A stretch of 64,000 nt of DNA, taken from assembly GCF_000499845.2 (NCBI RefSeq), contig NC_023750.2:27463177-27527176 (forward strand), in the 5' to 3' direction. The position numbers and the translations under genes were made by a program. The notes beneath the pieces are model-generated. The model had not been told where the DNA came from and did no database searches. It was given only the letters and a program-made list of their open reading frames with translations. Every line of letters begins with the position of its first letter. The stretch's first letter is position 1. Positions 1 through 11,900 of the stretch are shown one piece after another. The stretch is from Phaseolus vulgaris. Lineage: Eukaryota; Streptophyta; Magnoliopsida; Fabales; Fabaceae.

Positions 1-185
1 TCAAACAATGAGTTCACCTTTTTTGTGCTTTTTTTTTGCTGACCTCTAAATAAAAATCTTAAAGTACCTACAAAAATGATCGTTAAATAGTGTTGTGTAA
101 CGAGTTATCACGTTCGAGGTCCAACCATTTTAAAACTGAAGCCCACCTGCAAACCCATATAGGTATTGATCGCGCTACGCTTGAC

Positions 186-303
186 AGGTGCGATCATACC
201 AGCACTAATGCACTGGATCCCCTCAGAACTCCGCAGTGAAGCGTTCTTGGGGGAGAGTAGTACTAGGATGGGTGACCTCCTGGGAAGTCCTCGTGTTGCA
301 CTT
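186..303 (+). rRNA. 5S rRNA gene copy
   Basis: Full-length 118 nt, from AGGTGCGATC to GTTGCACTT, with intact box C and a following T-run. Variants: CACTGG for CACCGG, CCCTCAG for CCATCAG, and GGGGGAG in the box A region. Confidence 0.9.
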
Positions 304-542
304 CTTTTGTATTTCTTTTTTGTGTTCTATTTTTCTTCCTCTTCCTGGCCTAGACAGTCAAACCACGAGTTCACCTTTTTTGTGCTTTTTTTTTGCTGAC
401 CTCTAAATAAAAATCTAAAACTATCTACAAAAACGATCGTGAAATAGTGTTGTGCAACGAGTTATCGCGTTCGAGGTCCAACGATTTTGAAACTGAAGCC
501 CACCTGCAAACCCATATAGGTATTGATCGCGCAACGCTTGAT

Positions 543-660
543 AGGTGTGATCATACCAGCACTAATGCACCGGATCCCATCAGAACTCCGCAGTGAAGCG
601 TTCATAGGCGAGAGTAGTACTAGGATGGGTGACCTCCTGGGAAGTCCTCGTGTTGCACTT
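543..660 (+). rRNA. 5S rRNA gene copy
   Basis: Full length. Variants include GTGTGATC near the 5' end and TTCATAGGCG in place of TGCTTGGGCG in the box A region. Box C is intact. Confidence 0.88.
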
Positions 661-898
661 CTTTTTGTATTTCTTTTTTGCGTTCTGTTTTTCTTCCTCT
701 TCCTGGCCTAGACAGTCAAACCATGAGTTCACCTTTTTTGTGCTTTTTTTTGTGAGCTCTAAATAAAAATATTAAAGTACCTACAAAAACGATCGTGAAA
801 TAGTATTGTGTAGCGAGTTATCACGTTCAAGGTCCAACCATTTTGAAACTGAAGCCCACCTGCAAACCCATATGGGTATTGATCGCGCTACGCTTGAC

Positions 899-1016
899 CG
901 GTGCGATGATACCAGCACTAATGCACCGGATCCCATCAGAACTTCGCTGATAAGCGTTCTTGGGCGAGATTAGTACTAGGATGGGTGATCTCTTGGGAAG
1001 TCCTCGTGTTGCATTT
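899..1016 (+). rRNA. 5S rRNA gene copy, divergent
   Basis: Full length but strongly changed: CGGTGCGATGAT start, TTCGCTGATAAGCG in the middle, GATCTCTTGGG after box C, and GCATTT at the 3' end. The spacer behind it is also shortened. Probably not functional. Confidence 0.8.
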
Positions 1017-1243
1017 CGTTTTTGTGTTCTGTGTTTCTTCCTCTTCCTGGCCTAGATAGTCAAACCATGAGTTCACCTTTTTTGTCCTTTTTTTTGCTGA
1101 CCTCTAAATAAAAATCTTAAAGTACCTACAAAAACGATCGTGAAATAGTGTTGTGTAGCGAGTTATCACGTTCGAGGTCAAATCATTTTGAAACTGAAGC
1201 CGACTTGCAAACCCATATAGGTATTGATCGCGCTACGCTTGAC

Positions 1244-1361
1244 AGGTGCGATCATACCAGCACTAATGCACTGGATCCCATCAGAACTCCGCAGTGAAGC
1301 GTGCTTGGACGAGAGTAGTACTAGGATGGGTGACCTCCTGGGAAGTCCTCGATTTGCACTT
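1244..1361 (+). rRNA. 5S rRNA gene copy
   Basis: Full length. Variants: CACTGG, CTTGGACGAG, and CTCGATTTGC near the 3' end. Box C is intact. Confidence 0.88.
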
Positions 1362-1601
1362 CTTTTTGTATTTCTTTTTTGTGTTCTGTTTTTCTTCCAC
1401 TTCCTGGCCTAGACAGTCAAACCATGAGTTCACCTTTTTTGTGCTTTTTTTTTACTGACCTCTAAATAAAAATATTAAAGTACCTACAAAAACGATCGTG
1501 AAATAGTGTTATGTAGCGAGTTATCGCGTTCGAGGTCCAACCATTTTGAAACTGAAGCCCAGATGCAAACCCATATAGGTATTGATCGCGCTACGCTTGA
1601 C

Positions 1602-1719
1602 AGGTGCGATCATACCAGCACTAATGCACCGGATCCCATCAGAACTCCGCAGTGAAGCGTGTTTGGGCGAGAGTAGTATTAGGATGGGTGGCCTCCTGGG
1701 AAGTCCTCGTGTTGCATTT
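1602..1719 (+). rRNA. 5S rRNA gene copy
   Basis: Full length. Box C is damaged (GGATGGGTGGCC), TAGTATTAGG replaces TAGTACTAGG, and the end reads GCATTT. The T-run is interrupted (CTATTTTG). Confidence 0.83.
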
Positions 1720-1948
1720 CTATTTTGTGTTGTGTGTTTGTTCCTCTTCCTGGCCTAGACAGTCAAACCATGAGTTCACCTTTTTTGTGCTTTTTTTCTT
1801 GCTCACCTCTAAAGAAAAATCTTAAAGTACCTACAAAAACGATCGTGAAATAGTGTTGTGTAGCGAGTTATCGCGTTCGAGGTCCAATCATTTTGAAACT
1901 GAAGCCCACCTGCAAACCCATATAGGTATTGATCGCGCAACGCTTGGC

Positions 1949-2066
1949 AGGTGCGATCATACGAGCACTAATGCACCAGATCCCATCAGAACTCCACAGT
2001 CAAGCGTTCTTGGGCGAGAGTAGTACTAGGATGGGAGGCCTTCTGGGAAGTCCTCGTGTTGCACTT
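1949..2066 (+). rRNA. 5S rRNA gene copy
   Basis: Full length. Variants ACGAGCAC, CACCAGATCC, CCACAGTCAAGCG and a changed box C (GGATGGGAGGCC). Most of these are shared with the copy at 22747, so the two are sister units now separated by element A. Confidence 0.85.
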
Positions 2067-2310
2067 CTTTTTGTATTTCTTTTTTGTGTTCTGTTTTTCT
2101 TCCTCTTCCTGGCCTAGACAGTCAAACCATGAGTTCACCTTTTTTATAGTTTTTTTTTTTTTGCAGACCTCTAAATAAAAATATTAAAGTACCTACAAAA
2201 ACGATCGTGAAATAGTGTTGTGTAGCGAGTTTTCGCGTTCGAGGTCCAACCATTTTGAAACTGAAGACAACCTGCAAACCCATATAGGCATTGATCGCGC
2301 AACGCTTGAC

Positions 2311-2334
2311 AGGTGCGATCATACCAGCACTAAT
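2311..2334 (+). pseudogene. 5S rRNA gene, 5' fragment cut by element A
   Basis: The first 24 nt of a 5S gene. The last five (CTAAT) are the target-site duplication of element A; the other side of the broken gene continues at 22580. Confidence 0.9.
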
Positions 2335-3322
2335 TGATGGAGATCAAGCTCAAGAGGACATGGAGGCCAATCAACAAGATCAAGAAGTGGTGGAGGCGCA
2401 AATAGAGGACGCCCATGGAGGCCAAAGTCCACCAAAAAGGATTACAAGAAGCATGTTCAAAGCTTTGGGAGCTAGAGGACATTTATTTTCTCTTTTTGTA
2501 ATTTCTTTAGTTGAAGGTGCTTAGAGGGAAACATTAGAAACCTCTTTTGTTTTAGCATCTTTTAGGCTTTAGTTAGGAGCTTTAGGAGGGGGGTGTATTA
2601 GTAGATAGGTGTAGGTGTAGTTTTTGGGAGGTGTCATAGTAGAAAAAGGTCACACCTCCCATGTGACTTGTTTTTGGTGGGAATTTCAAATGAGTTTATT
2701 TGAAATTTCCCACCTATTTTTTCAGCACCTTAGGCTATAAATAGAGGTGCTTCCTTTGTAAAATTCAGATTGGAATTAATCTAAGAAAACTCTACTCAAA
2801 TTTTGAGTGAACTTTGGAGAGCTTTTGGAGCCTTCTTCTCTAGTCTTATCTTGATGGATCATTGGAGTCCTCAAGTGGCGGCATCACTCTGATCTAGGAG
2901 CATTCCACACTTCTAGTGGCGAGATCATCCAACATTCTTCCATCTTCATGAGCATTCTCTTCTCCTTCCTTTCTTCTCTTTCAATTGTTCATGTTGTCTT
3001 GTGTTCTTGAGTTGTTTGGTTCGGTTTTTCTGTTTTTCCAGCACCTATATTCTGTTCTTGTCTTTTAATTTCACTTTTGTTCGGTTCATATGTTTGCTTA
3101 TTCAATTCTGTTCGGTCCTTTCAATTTTACCTCTCTTTGTTGATTCAATTTGACAATATGTGGAGCATCCAAATGAGTTTGGGATTTGGTACTAGTTTTT
3201 GGTGAGTTCTTGTCTTAGAACAATGATCCAACTCTAAGAAAAGTGCCTCTATAATGTCCAGCTCAAGGTGATTCCTAAGAATGTCAAGAATCATTCTCTA
3301 TATGGCTAGTGGAATCACATCA
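2335..3322 (+). repeat. 5' LTR of element A
   Basis: 988 bp, starting TGATGG and ending CACATCA. It matches 21592-22579 with about nine substitutions. A TATAAATA box lies at 2736-2743. Its first 190 bp carry the sequence that encodes the C-terminus of pol in the 3' LTR. Confidence 0.95.
2736..2743 (+). promoter_or_regulatory. TATA box of element A 5' LTR
   Basis: TATAAATA in GGCTATAAATAGAGG; the same box is at 21993-22000 in the 3' LTR. Probable Pol II start for the genomic RNA. Confidence 0.7.
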
Positions 3323-3324
3323 TG

Positions 3325-3336
3325 TGGTATCATGAG
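3325..3336 (+). other. Primer binding site of element A (Met-tRNA type)
   Basis: TGGTATCATGAG begins 2 nt after the LTR. TGGTATCA matches the 3' end of plant initiator tRNA-Met (usual site TGGTATCAGAGC); the rest fits after a one-base insertion. Confidence 0.8.
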
Positions 3337-4673
3337 TCTTAGGTTCTTCTTGTTTAATTGTTGAGTTGTGTGCACTTTAATTTCAAGAGCTCTTTAATTT
3401 TCTTGCAATTTAAGTTTCTGTTTTAGAATTTTAATTGAGTATTCTTGTTGTTTTTCTTTTACACCAAGTGCTTGTGAAAAGGTTTATGGCACTCATAATT
3501 CTTATGAGTATGGTTGCTCTTTTGGAATGGCATTATCCTTCCTAGAGTTTACCTTAAGCTTCCTTTCACTTGTTGTTAAAATTTGTGATGTGTCTTTTAA
3601 TTTTGTAATCATGTCAAGTTTTGTCTTAGTCATGTTATTCCATATTTGTCATTACTTTTAGTAGTACTTTTATTGTTTTGATTGTTTCTTGCTTTGGTGT
3701 CATATAATTTTCTGAATTGATGTTGATCCTTTGTGCATTTTCTTTTTAGAGTTGAGTTCATACTTGTATTCTAGACCTATACAAGTTCCAATACATCATT
3801 TTCTATTATGTCTTTGCTAGTTCATCATCCTGTTTTTTTATTCCTATTAGGATTCCTCTGTTTCTGAAAAAAAAAGTGCATACTGTTTTTCCTTATTGCA
3901 ATTGATTTACTTACTGGAAAATTCTGAAATTCTGGATTTGAGATATTCAAAGTGTTAGAAAAGAATAGAAAAAAGAATCATTCAAAAATACGAAGTACAC
4001 AAAAAATGATAAATAAAATAAAAAAAGTGTACAATTCTGCCCAAAAAAATACGGTAATCTGGCAGCGATTTTGAAAAATTTATTTCTCTCAATTGGCTTA
4101 CTGTTTTTAATTGATTCCAGTGCCATTATTGAGTTAACATCTTGAAGTTTCTGTGATTTAAATTTCATAATCCAGTTCGCTCTACATCATTCCAGTTAAA
4201 TCAGTGAATATCAAGCACAGTTTGCCTTTTAAAAAAAAATAAATTTTCCAGTAGCTAATTTTTTGTTTTCTTCATCTACTCTAGAACTTTTCCTTAAGTA
4301 TTCTTTTGTGTGCCTACTTTTCTCATTGAGTTCTTTATTTTCTTGATTGTCTTTCATTCTTACTCTTTGAGTTTGTCTCACATATAGTTTTCCTTTTGCA
4401 ATTACCTTTCTTTGCTTATACATTTTCTTGTTTGTCTTTATTGTTTCATTGGTTTTGTGGTGGTTGCTTTTGAGATTGGTGTGCTTGCTTTGACATCTTT
4501 CATTTGAGGATTCCAAGGCCTCAAGATCAGATTGGTGCAAGAACATTATTTCTTTGAGAGTGACCTCTTTTTCTACCTCATTTCACTTCGGCAGTTTCAA
4601 TTGCAAAGTTCACTGTTTTTGCTAATTTTTTAACTTGTTTGCTGTTTTGTGTGTTTGTTGTTTTTAATTACAA
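3337..4673 (+). other. Element A leader, no gene seen
   Basis: About 1.3 kb of T-rich sequence between primer site and gag ATG. Small reading frames on either strand show no codon structure or recognisable domain. Confidence 0.6.
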
Positions 4674-7600
4674 ATGGCTGGATTTTCAAGTGATGCATCC
4701 TACAAGCAGAATTCTCCTTCCAAAGCTTCAATTCTTGGTGAATTACATGAAGCTCAAAGAACAATTAGACGGTTGGAGGAGAAAATGCAAAAGATGGAGG
4801 TCCAACAAGCTAGACCATCTCCTTCTATCCATGATGGACATCATTCTCATAGACCATCTTCAAGAGCTTCTTCAAATGATGTTGGCCGTGAAGATGAGCA
4901 TAGGAGAAGGAGACCTCCACCCCAAGTCCATGGACAAAGACATCATCACCAAGGGGAAAGAATTCACTACGGCAATGGCTTCTATCATGATGCAAAGTCT
5001 AAGCTTCCTTCGGTCAAGTTACCTTGTTTTAATGGTTCTAGTGATCCAAATGTATATTTAGATTGGGAGGCTAAGTGTGAACAAATTTTTGAGATCCATG
5101 AGATCCAAGATGAGCATAAGCTCAAGCTAGCCACCCTAGAGTTTAGTGATTATGCCATGAAATGGTGGCATGGAATTGTAAAGGACATTATCTATCACAA
5201 GGGTCCTCCCGTGGACTCTTGGAACTCTTTAAAGGATCACATGCGCGCTAGATTTGTGCCCCCACATTTTAGGAAAGACCTCATGTTGAGACTCCAACGG
5301 TTTCAACAAGGCACGCTAAATGTGGATGAATATTATAAGGAGCTAGAGACGCTTGTGCTTAAAATTAAATTAGAAGAAAGTGAGGAAGCTATGATTGCTA
5401 GGTTTGTGAGTGGTCTAAGGAAGGATATTCAAGATGTTGTTGAGTTACAAGAGTATTCATCATTGGGTTCTTTAGTTCATCTTGCAATGAAGGTAGAAGC
5501 CCAACTTGCAAAGAAAAATATTTTTAAAAATATTCCCAAAGATGACTACTACAACAATTCTTGGAAGAACAAAAAGTCTTTTTCAAAATTTCCTTCCAAA
5601 GATTCTTCTTTCAAACCCAAGGATCCTAAGCCATCTACTTCTAGGCCTAAATCCCCAATTAAATCGTCTAGTCAAAAGTGTTTTAAATGTTTGGGATATG
5701 GTCATATTGCTGCTAATTGCCCTTCTAAACGAAGTATGTACATGCATGAAGGCATTGTAGTTAGTGAGCATGATTCCAATTCATCATTGGGCTCTTTAGT
5801 TCATCTTGCAATGAAGGTGGAAGCCCAACTTGCAAAGAAAAACTCTTTTAAAAATGCTTCCAATGATGGATACTACTCCAAGTCTTGGAGAAACAAAACT
5901 TCTTTTTCTAAACATCCTTCCAAAGATTCTTCTTTCAAACCCAAGGAATCTAAGCCATCAACTTCTAGACCAAAGTCTCCCACTAGAACATCTAATACTA
6001 AATGCTTTAAATGTATGGGTTATGGTCATATTGCTGCAAATTGTCCTTCCAAACGAAGTATGTACATGCATGAGGGCATTGTAGTTAGTGAGCATGATTC
6101 GGATTCTCCTAAGCATTCATTGCATTCTCATGCATCTAGTGAGGAAGAGAGTGAATGTCCACTTGAAGGGGACTTGTTAGTTGTGAGAAGACTTCTTGGA
6201 CAAGTTTCACAACCTTTTGATGAAAGTCAAAGGGAAAATATTTTCCATACAAGATGTCTTATTCAAAACAAAATTTGTTCCTTGATAGTGGATGGGGGTA
6301 GTTGTGCAAATGTGGCTAGTACAAGAGTAGTAGATAAGCTTGGATTGCCTACTATCTCTCATACAAAGCCCTACAAATTACAATGGCTTAGTGAAGTAGG
6401 AGAAATAATTGTTAATAAACAAGTCCTCATCCATTTCTCCATTGGAAAATACAAAGATGAGGTATTATGTGATGTTGTGCCCATGGAAGCTACTCATGTT
6501 CTTTTGGGAAGGCCTTGGCAATTTGATAGAAAAGTTTTACATGATGGCTTTACCAACAAACTATCTTTTGAATTCCATGGTCACAAGGTTACTTTAAAAT
6601 CTCTCTCTCCAAGAGAAGTCCATGAGGACCAAGTTATCATGAAGAAAAAGAGGGAGAGTGAAAAAGATAAAAAAGATAAGAGTTCTAAGCCTACACTCCT
6701 TGTGTCTAGGCGTGAAATTGAAAGGGAAATAGTGGCTCATCATCCTCTTTTGTTAGCCATCCCTAGAACTCTTAGAGTAGAATCACTTGTTGATAGTTCT
6801 CATTGCTTGGAAAATTTGGTAGAAGAGTTCCAAGATGTGTTTCAAGATCCTCCAAATGGACTTCCACCTTTGAGAGGGATTGAGCACCAAATTGATTTGA
6901 TACCGGGCTCTTCTTTACCAAATCGTCCAGCATATAGGACCAATCCAAGTGAAACCAAGGAAATTCGCCAACAAGTTGAGGCTTTGATTGAGAAAGGGTG
7001 GGTGCAAGATAGCATGAGTCCTTGTGCTATGCCTATCATCTTAGTGCCAAAAAAGGATGGCACATGGCGAATGTGTTCGGATTGTAGGGCCATAAATAAC
7101 ATAACCATTAAGTATAGGCATCCCATACCTAGACTAGATGATTTGTTGGATGAATTACATGGTTCTAAAATCTTTTCAAAGATTGATCTTAAAAGCGGCT
7201 ACAATCAAATCCGTATCAAACCGGGTGATGAATGGAAGACGGCTTTTAAGACCAACTTTGGTTTATATGAGTGGTTAGTTATGCCTTTTGGTTTAACTAA
7301 TGCACCAAGTACCTTCATGCGCCTCATGCATCATGTTCTTAGACCTTTCATTGGTAAGTTTGTTGTGGTTTACTTTGATGACATTCTCATTTATAGCTTA
7401 TCTTTGAATGACCATAGGTTGCATGTTAGGCGAGTTTTGGAAACCCTTAGGAAGGAACATTTGTATGCTAACCTTGCTAAATGTATGTTTGCTCTTGATC
7501 ATATAGAATTCCTAGGGTTTGTTGTGAGTTGTAAAGGGGTCCATGTGGACAAAACAAAGGTGGTGGCCATTCAAAATTGGCCTACACCGAAATCTTTGAA

Positions 7601-7771
7601 TGAGGTCCGAAGTTTTCATGGGCTTGCTTCTTTCTATAGAAGATTTGTCCCAAACTTTGGTACCATTGCCGCACCACTCAATGACATAGTGAAAAAGGAT
7701 GTGGTCTTTCATTGGGGAGAAGCACAACAAAATGCTTTTGATACTTTGAAAGAAAAATTGACTAATGCTCT
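4674..7771 (+). CDS. Element A gag-pol polyprotein, 5' part (gag, protease, RT), interrupted by element B
   Basis: Encodes the capsid protein and the first enzymes for reverse transcription. It starts MAGFSSD, with a charged coiled segment, then a retrotransposon gag domain (about residues 115-270; WWHGIV and ARFVPPHFRKDLM are visible). Residues 262-369 and 370-477 are a tandem duplication, each copy ending in a CCHC zinc knuckle (336-349 and 444-457). Protease has DGGSCANV at about 540. RT has WRMCSDCRAIN, FSKIDLKSGYNQI, MPFGLTNAPSTF and the catalytic YFDD at about 900. The frame is open from 4674 to element B at 7772. Codon 1032 (GCT) lies in the duplicated target site, and the protein resumes at 19922 in the same frame. 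Apart from B the gene looks intact. Confidence 0.92.
5457..6104 (+). repeat. 324-bp tandem duplication inside gag
   Basis: Two in-frame copies (5457-5780 and 5781-6104), both beginning TCATCATTGG and ending near GAGCATGATTC. Each encodes the end of gag, a basic Ser/Pro-rich linker and one zinc knuckle. The copies differ at many positions, so the duplication is much older than this insertion. Confidence 0.9.
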
Positions 7772-8564
7772 TGTACCGCCCTGGTAGTCGGAAGTGATGA
7801 CGTGGCATCCAGCTACAGTATAGGCGTGCTGACAAGGCGCCAGGTTGGTAGAAGGGAAAGAGGTCGGGGGGCTTGTGTAGTCGCCAGTTATTAAGTTGGC
7901 GTGCTCCGACCTCCAGCATACCAGGCGATCGCCCAGCTTAAGATGAAGTCGCCAGATTGTAAATTCAGGCGACTGAGTGATAGGAGATCGCCAGAACAAG
8001 CACATCGCCAGAGATGAAGGTGGTGCAGATTATGAAGGCGGCCGGCGAGACCACAGGGTAGGTGTACGAGAGCACCCTAACTCGCCAATTCCAATAGAGA
8101 TCACGCTCCCAAGTTAGCTATGTACTGGGCAATACCATGCATAGGTAACTTAGCAAAACGAGAGTAGAAGCAACGCCCAAGTCAAGGAGGCTCCAGATGA
8201 TGGCACGTGTACAGTTGGATGCGAGCCACGTGTCTAAGTCTGTAACTGCCAGGAGAGAGAAAGTGACCAGGTATATAAGAGTTCTCAACGAACTTTCTGA
8301 GGTACGCACGTTCAGATTATACTCTTTACGCTTGCGAGTTCTAGAGCACACTGTGAGAGAGAATTTGCACGGTTCTTGTTCTCTTAGTATTTGGTGATTC
8401 GGTCACTGACTTGGGCGTTGGAGTGCGATCGGCCGCAGCGGCGCCGCTCTGTTCCTTTGCAGGTTCTTGAGGTGGATCTCGAAGAAGAACGGAGGTTTGA
8501 AGCGGTGCGCACGTCGATCCTTTGACGAGGCAGTTTCCAGCATTCCGGTCAACAGGCAGGATCA
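7772..8564 (+). repeat. 5' LTR of element B
   Basis: 793 bp, TGTACC to GGATCA, matching 19129-19921. Two G-boxes (CACGTG at 8204-8209 and 8227-8232) lie about 40-60 bp before the TATA box. Confidence 0.95.
8272..8278 (+). promoter_or_regulatory. TATA box of element B LTR
   Basis: TATATAA within CAGGTATATAAGAG. The same box is seen at 19629-19635 and in the LTRs of elements E and F. Confidence 0.75.
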
Positions 8565-8566
8565 TC

Positions 8567-8585
8567 AGGCGCCCACCGTGGGGCC
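8567..8585 (+). other. Primer binding site region of element B
   Basis: AGGCGCCCACCGTGGGGCC starts 2 nt after the LTR and is shared, nearly unchanged, with elements C, D, E and F. The priming tRNA is not assigned. Confidence 0.65.
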
Positions 8586-8986
8586 GTGTAAAACTTGCTC
8601 CCATCCACAGCGTGAGTCTTGGAGGTTTTCGTAGCTTTCTGTGTGGTTGTGTGCTGGTGCAACTGTTGTTCGCTGTTCATCTGGCTTTTGTTCAGTGTTT
8701 CTCACGTTTTCCACCGTTCGTTTGAGGTTTTGTTCGGTGAAGTGAGGTTTTCTGCTGTTTACGCGTGATTTGTTCGGTGGAGTTTGAGCTCTTCGATTTG
8801 TTCGATTTTTTTCGTGGAAGAAGAGGTGGTTTCTGGTGGAGTTGCAAGTTTCTTTGAAGGTTTGCGGTGCTCTTGAGTTTCCTTGCGAAGCTTCGCACAG
8901 TTTCTTCCGATTGATCGCTGAATCGATCGTAGCTGAAGTAAGTGTTGTTCGCTGCATTCTGTGATTCGCTGAGTTTCCTGAGAAAA
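8586..8986 (+). other. Element B leader, no gene seen
   Basis: About 400 bp of T/G-rich leader with repeated TTTGTTCGGTG words. The same text lies before gag in D and F. The gag ATG at 8987 is chosen over the upstream in-frame codon at 8942 because homology to the other elements starts at MRSNRSS. Confidence 0.6.
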
Positions 8987-11900
8987 ATGAGAAGCAATCG
9001 TTCAAGCCCCGTGGCGCCTGTCGCTGCTGAAGGCGACGCCGCCATGACCATGGCACAGATGGTAGATATTATGCGCTCGTTGCAGGCGACTGTGGAAGCC
9101 TCGCGCATAGTACAGGCGCGAATGCATGAGGACTTGGCCGCCTCTCGGGCCAGGAATGATGAGCTCACCAAGGTGACTGAGGAGCTGCGTCAAGCTCTTC
9201 AGGAGCAGCAAGGGCGTCCTATTGCTGAAGAGGTCGCGCCGTCGTCGCCACCTCGTGTTTTCCCTATGCCTTTCGCTCAAGCGATTACTGACACGCCTAT
9301 TCCTACGAGCGTGGTCCCTGTCAAGGCTATCTTTACCGGCGTGGAGGATCCAGAGGCTCATCTAACCACGTTCCATACGCAGATGATGCTGTCGGGAGGG
9401 TCGGACGTCGTGTATTGCAAGATGTTCGTGAGCACGCTCCAGGGAACGGCGTTGGAATGGTTTGTGAGCCTACCTAACGGTCACATAACCAATTTTCAGC
9501 AGTTCTCGAAGGTTTTCGTCGAGCAATACATCGTGAACAAGGCACTGCCCAGGGTGTCTTATGATTTGTTTGATATAAGGCAGTACCAGGGAGAATCCCT
9601 CAGAGACTACCTGAATCGCTTTGGAGCGCAGATGGTCAGATCGCCGGCCAAAGATGAAGAAATGCTGGTCTATGCATTCAAGAAGGGCGTGCTGCCAGGA
9701 CCATTCTGCGAGGCCTTGATCAGGGCTCACCCTGCAACGTTTGCTGAGGTCAGGCGACTTGCGGTGGCTCACATCGCCGACGAGAGTGAGGTCGCTGAGA
9801 AGAGAGGGAGCGTGGCTCCCGCTAGGCCACGCGCCCAGACCAGGATCCAGCCGCAAAGGGTGCTGGAGACAGCGGCGGCGGCCAGGAAGGACCAGAGGAC
9901 TCGCCATCCTTATGATAGGAGGAACAAGGGGAGGGGCCAGGGACGCCAGCAACCAGCACGCCGGGAATACAATCGCCCGCCTAAGCACAAGTTTGTTATG
10001 GGATTGGCAGACCTGATCGCCATTCCCAATATATCTGCTAGGTTGAAAGCGCCTGAGAAGGTGGGCGACAAGGTGCTGGGAGCAAAGCCAGACGCCTGGT
10101 GTGAGTTTCACCAGGGCTTTGGCCACACTTTGGACTCGTGTTTGTCCTTAGGGTATCAGCTCGATGATCTGGTTAAGAGCGGGTTCCTAAATGACTATCT
10201 GCTGGACAGGAGAACAGGGGGAGCGTCGAGTTCCCAGCCAGCAGGTGGAGAAGCCCAGCAACACGAGATGCCTATCCACGGGGAAATCCACACCATTGCA
10301 GGAGGCTTCTCAGGTGGTGGATGCACCGCATCGCAGAGGAAGAAGTACGCGCGGTCGGTGATGACAGTGGATATGTTTGAAGATCACTCGCCGGAGGTGG
10401 ACATTACGTTCACCAAGCAGGATCTTCGGGACGTTGTGCCCCATGACAACGATCCCATAGTCATTTCGTTGATTACGACGGGAAGGAAGGTCCACAGAGT
10501 TCTGGTGGATCAGGGAAGCTCGGCAGACGTGATGTTCTGGCCGACTTTCACGCAGCTGGAGTTGCCCCTTGACCAGCTAAGGCCCTATGGAGGGTGCCTG
10601 TATGGGTTCGCTGGTGACCAGGTGGAGTTCAGAGGGTACATTGAGTTGAGAACCACGTTTACAGATGAGGCTGGTTCGAGGACGGAGAAAATCAAGTACC
10701 TCATTGTAAACGCTCCTTCAGCATACAACATCCTGTTGGGAAGGCCCACGCTTAACAGGATAGGCGCTATACCGTCGACTCGGCACATGAAGGTGAAGTT
10801 GCCGTCTATGGAGGGGGTGGTGATCACGATCAAGTCTGATCAGAAAGAAGCAAAAAAGTGCTATGAGAATAGCCTGAAAAACAAGAGATCAGTGAGTTAT
10901 GTAACAACCACCCCACCTCCCGGTGTGAAGCCCAGATCGACGGTAACAGAAGAGACCGCCGGAAGGGACGTGGAGATGGTGGACGCTGAGCTGGGGGAGG
11001 GGAACGCTGGTCTGGAGGAAAAAGAGGCGCGGAATCGCCCTGAGGAAGCGAGAGAGCAGGGGATCGCCAGAGAATCCAGGCCAAAACCTGTCGAGCAGTG
11101 GCTCGAGAAAGAGATCGGGGGAAAGATCTTCAAGCTGGGAAGATCTCTGGAGGTCGAGCTCCAGGACCAGATCGCCAAGGTGATTGAGCGGCATCTGGAC
11201 GCGTTTGCATGGTCCGCTTCGGACATGCCCGGGATTGATCCCGACTTCTTGTGCCATCATCTGGCGATGGACAGCTTGGTGAGACCAGTGCGACAAAGAA
11301 GAAGAAAGTTCAACGAGGAGAGGAGGCAGGCGATTAGAGATGAAACACAGAAACTCCTTGCTGCAGGCCACATCAGGGAAGTCCAGTACCCTGAATGGCT
11401 GGCGAATGTCGTGCTGGTGAAGAAGAGTAACGGGAAATGGCGCATGTGCGTCGATTTCACCGACCTGAACAAAGCTTGTCCAAAGGATTCGTACCCTTTA
11501 CCAAGCATAGACGCCCTGGTAGATAGTGCTGCAGGGTGTAAGTTGCTGAGTTTCCTGGATGCCTTCTCGGGGTATAACCAGATCAAGATGCATCCCATGG
11601 ATGAAGAGAAGACAGCCTTCATGACGGAGAGGTCGTGCTACTGCTATAAGGTGATGTCGTTTGGGCTGAAGAACGCGGGGGCCACGTACCAGAGGCTGAT
11701 GGATCGAGTGCTTGCACCGATGCTGGGAAGGAATGTGCAAGCGTATGTCGATGACATGGTCGTGACCTCGCCGGAAAAGAGCAAGCACGTTGCGGACTTG
11801 GAAGAATTGTTCACGACGATCGCCAAGTTCAGATTAAAGCTTAATCCAGAGAAATGCATTTTCGGCGTGGAGGCTGGAAAGTTTTTGGGTTTCCTCTTGA

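Larger units (their letters stand above)
1..2334 (+). repeat. 5S rDNA tandem array, segment 1 (about 357-bp units)
   Basis: Six complete 5S units and the start of a seventh repeat every 345-358 bp. Each unit is a 118-bp gene, a T-rich stretch, and a spacer of about 238 bp that ends in a CATATAGG box, GC dinucleotide and C. In the copy at 186 the TATA lies at 158-161, which is -28 from the transcript start, as known for plant 5S genes. The spacer holds long T-runs and the shared text 'ACGATCGTGAAATAG'. No protein gene is seen. The array stops at 2334, inside a 5S gene, where element A begins. Confidence 0.95.

Noticed and set aside
166..399. Repeated open frames of about 62-77 codons (MIALRLTGAIIP...) in each 5S unit
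   Set aside because: They are translations of the 5S rRNA gene and its start of spacer. They recur with every unit and have no independent support as protein genes.
4229..4546. Reverse-strand Lys/Asn-rich frame in the element A leader
   Set aside because: Compositional product of a T-rich plus strand; no homology or start signal recognised.
9470..10126. Reverse-strand open frame of 218 codons inside gag of element B (similar ones in C, D and F)
   Set aside because: Antisense shadow of a GC-rich coding region. It differs from the true antisense gene in lacking splice sites, domain pattern and independent conservation.
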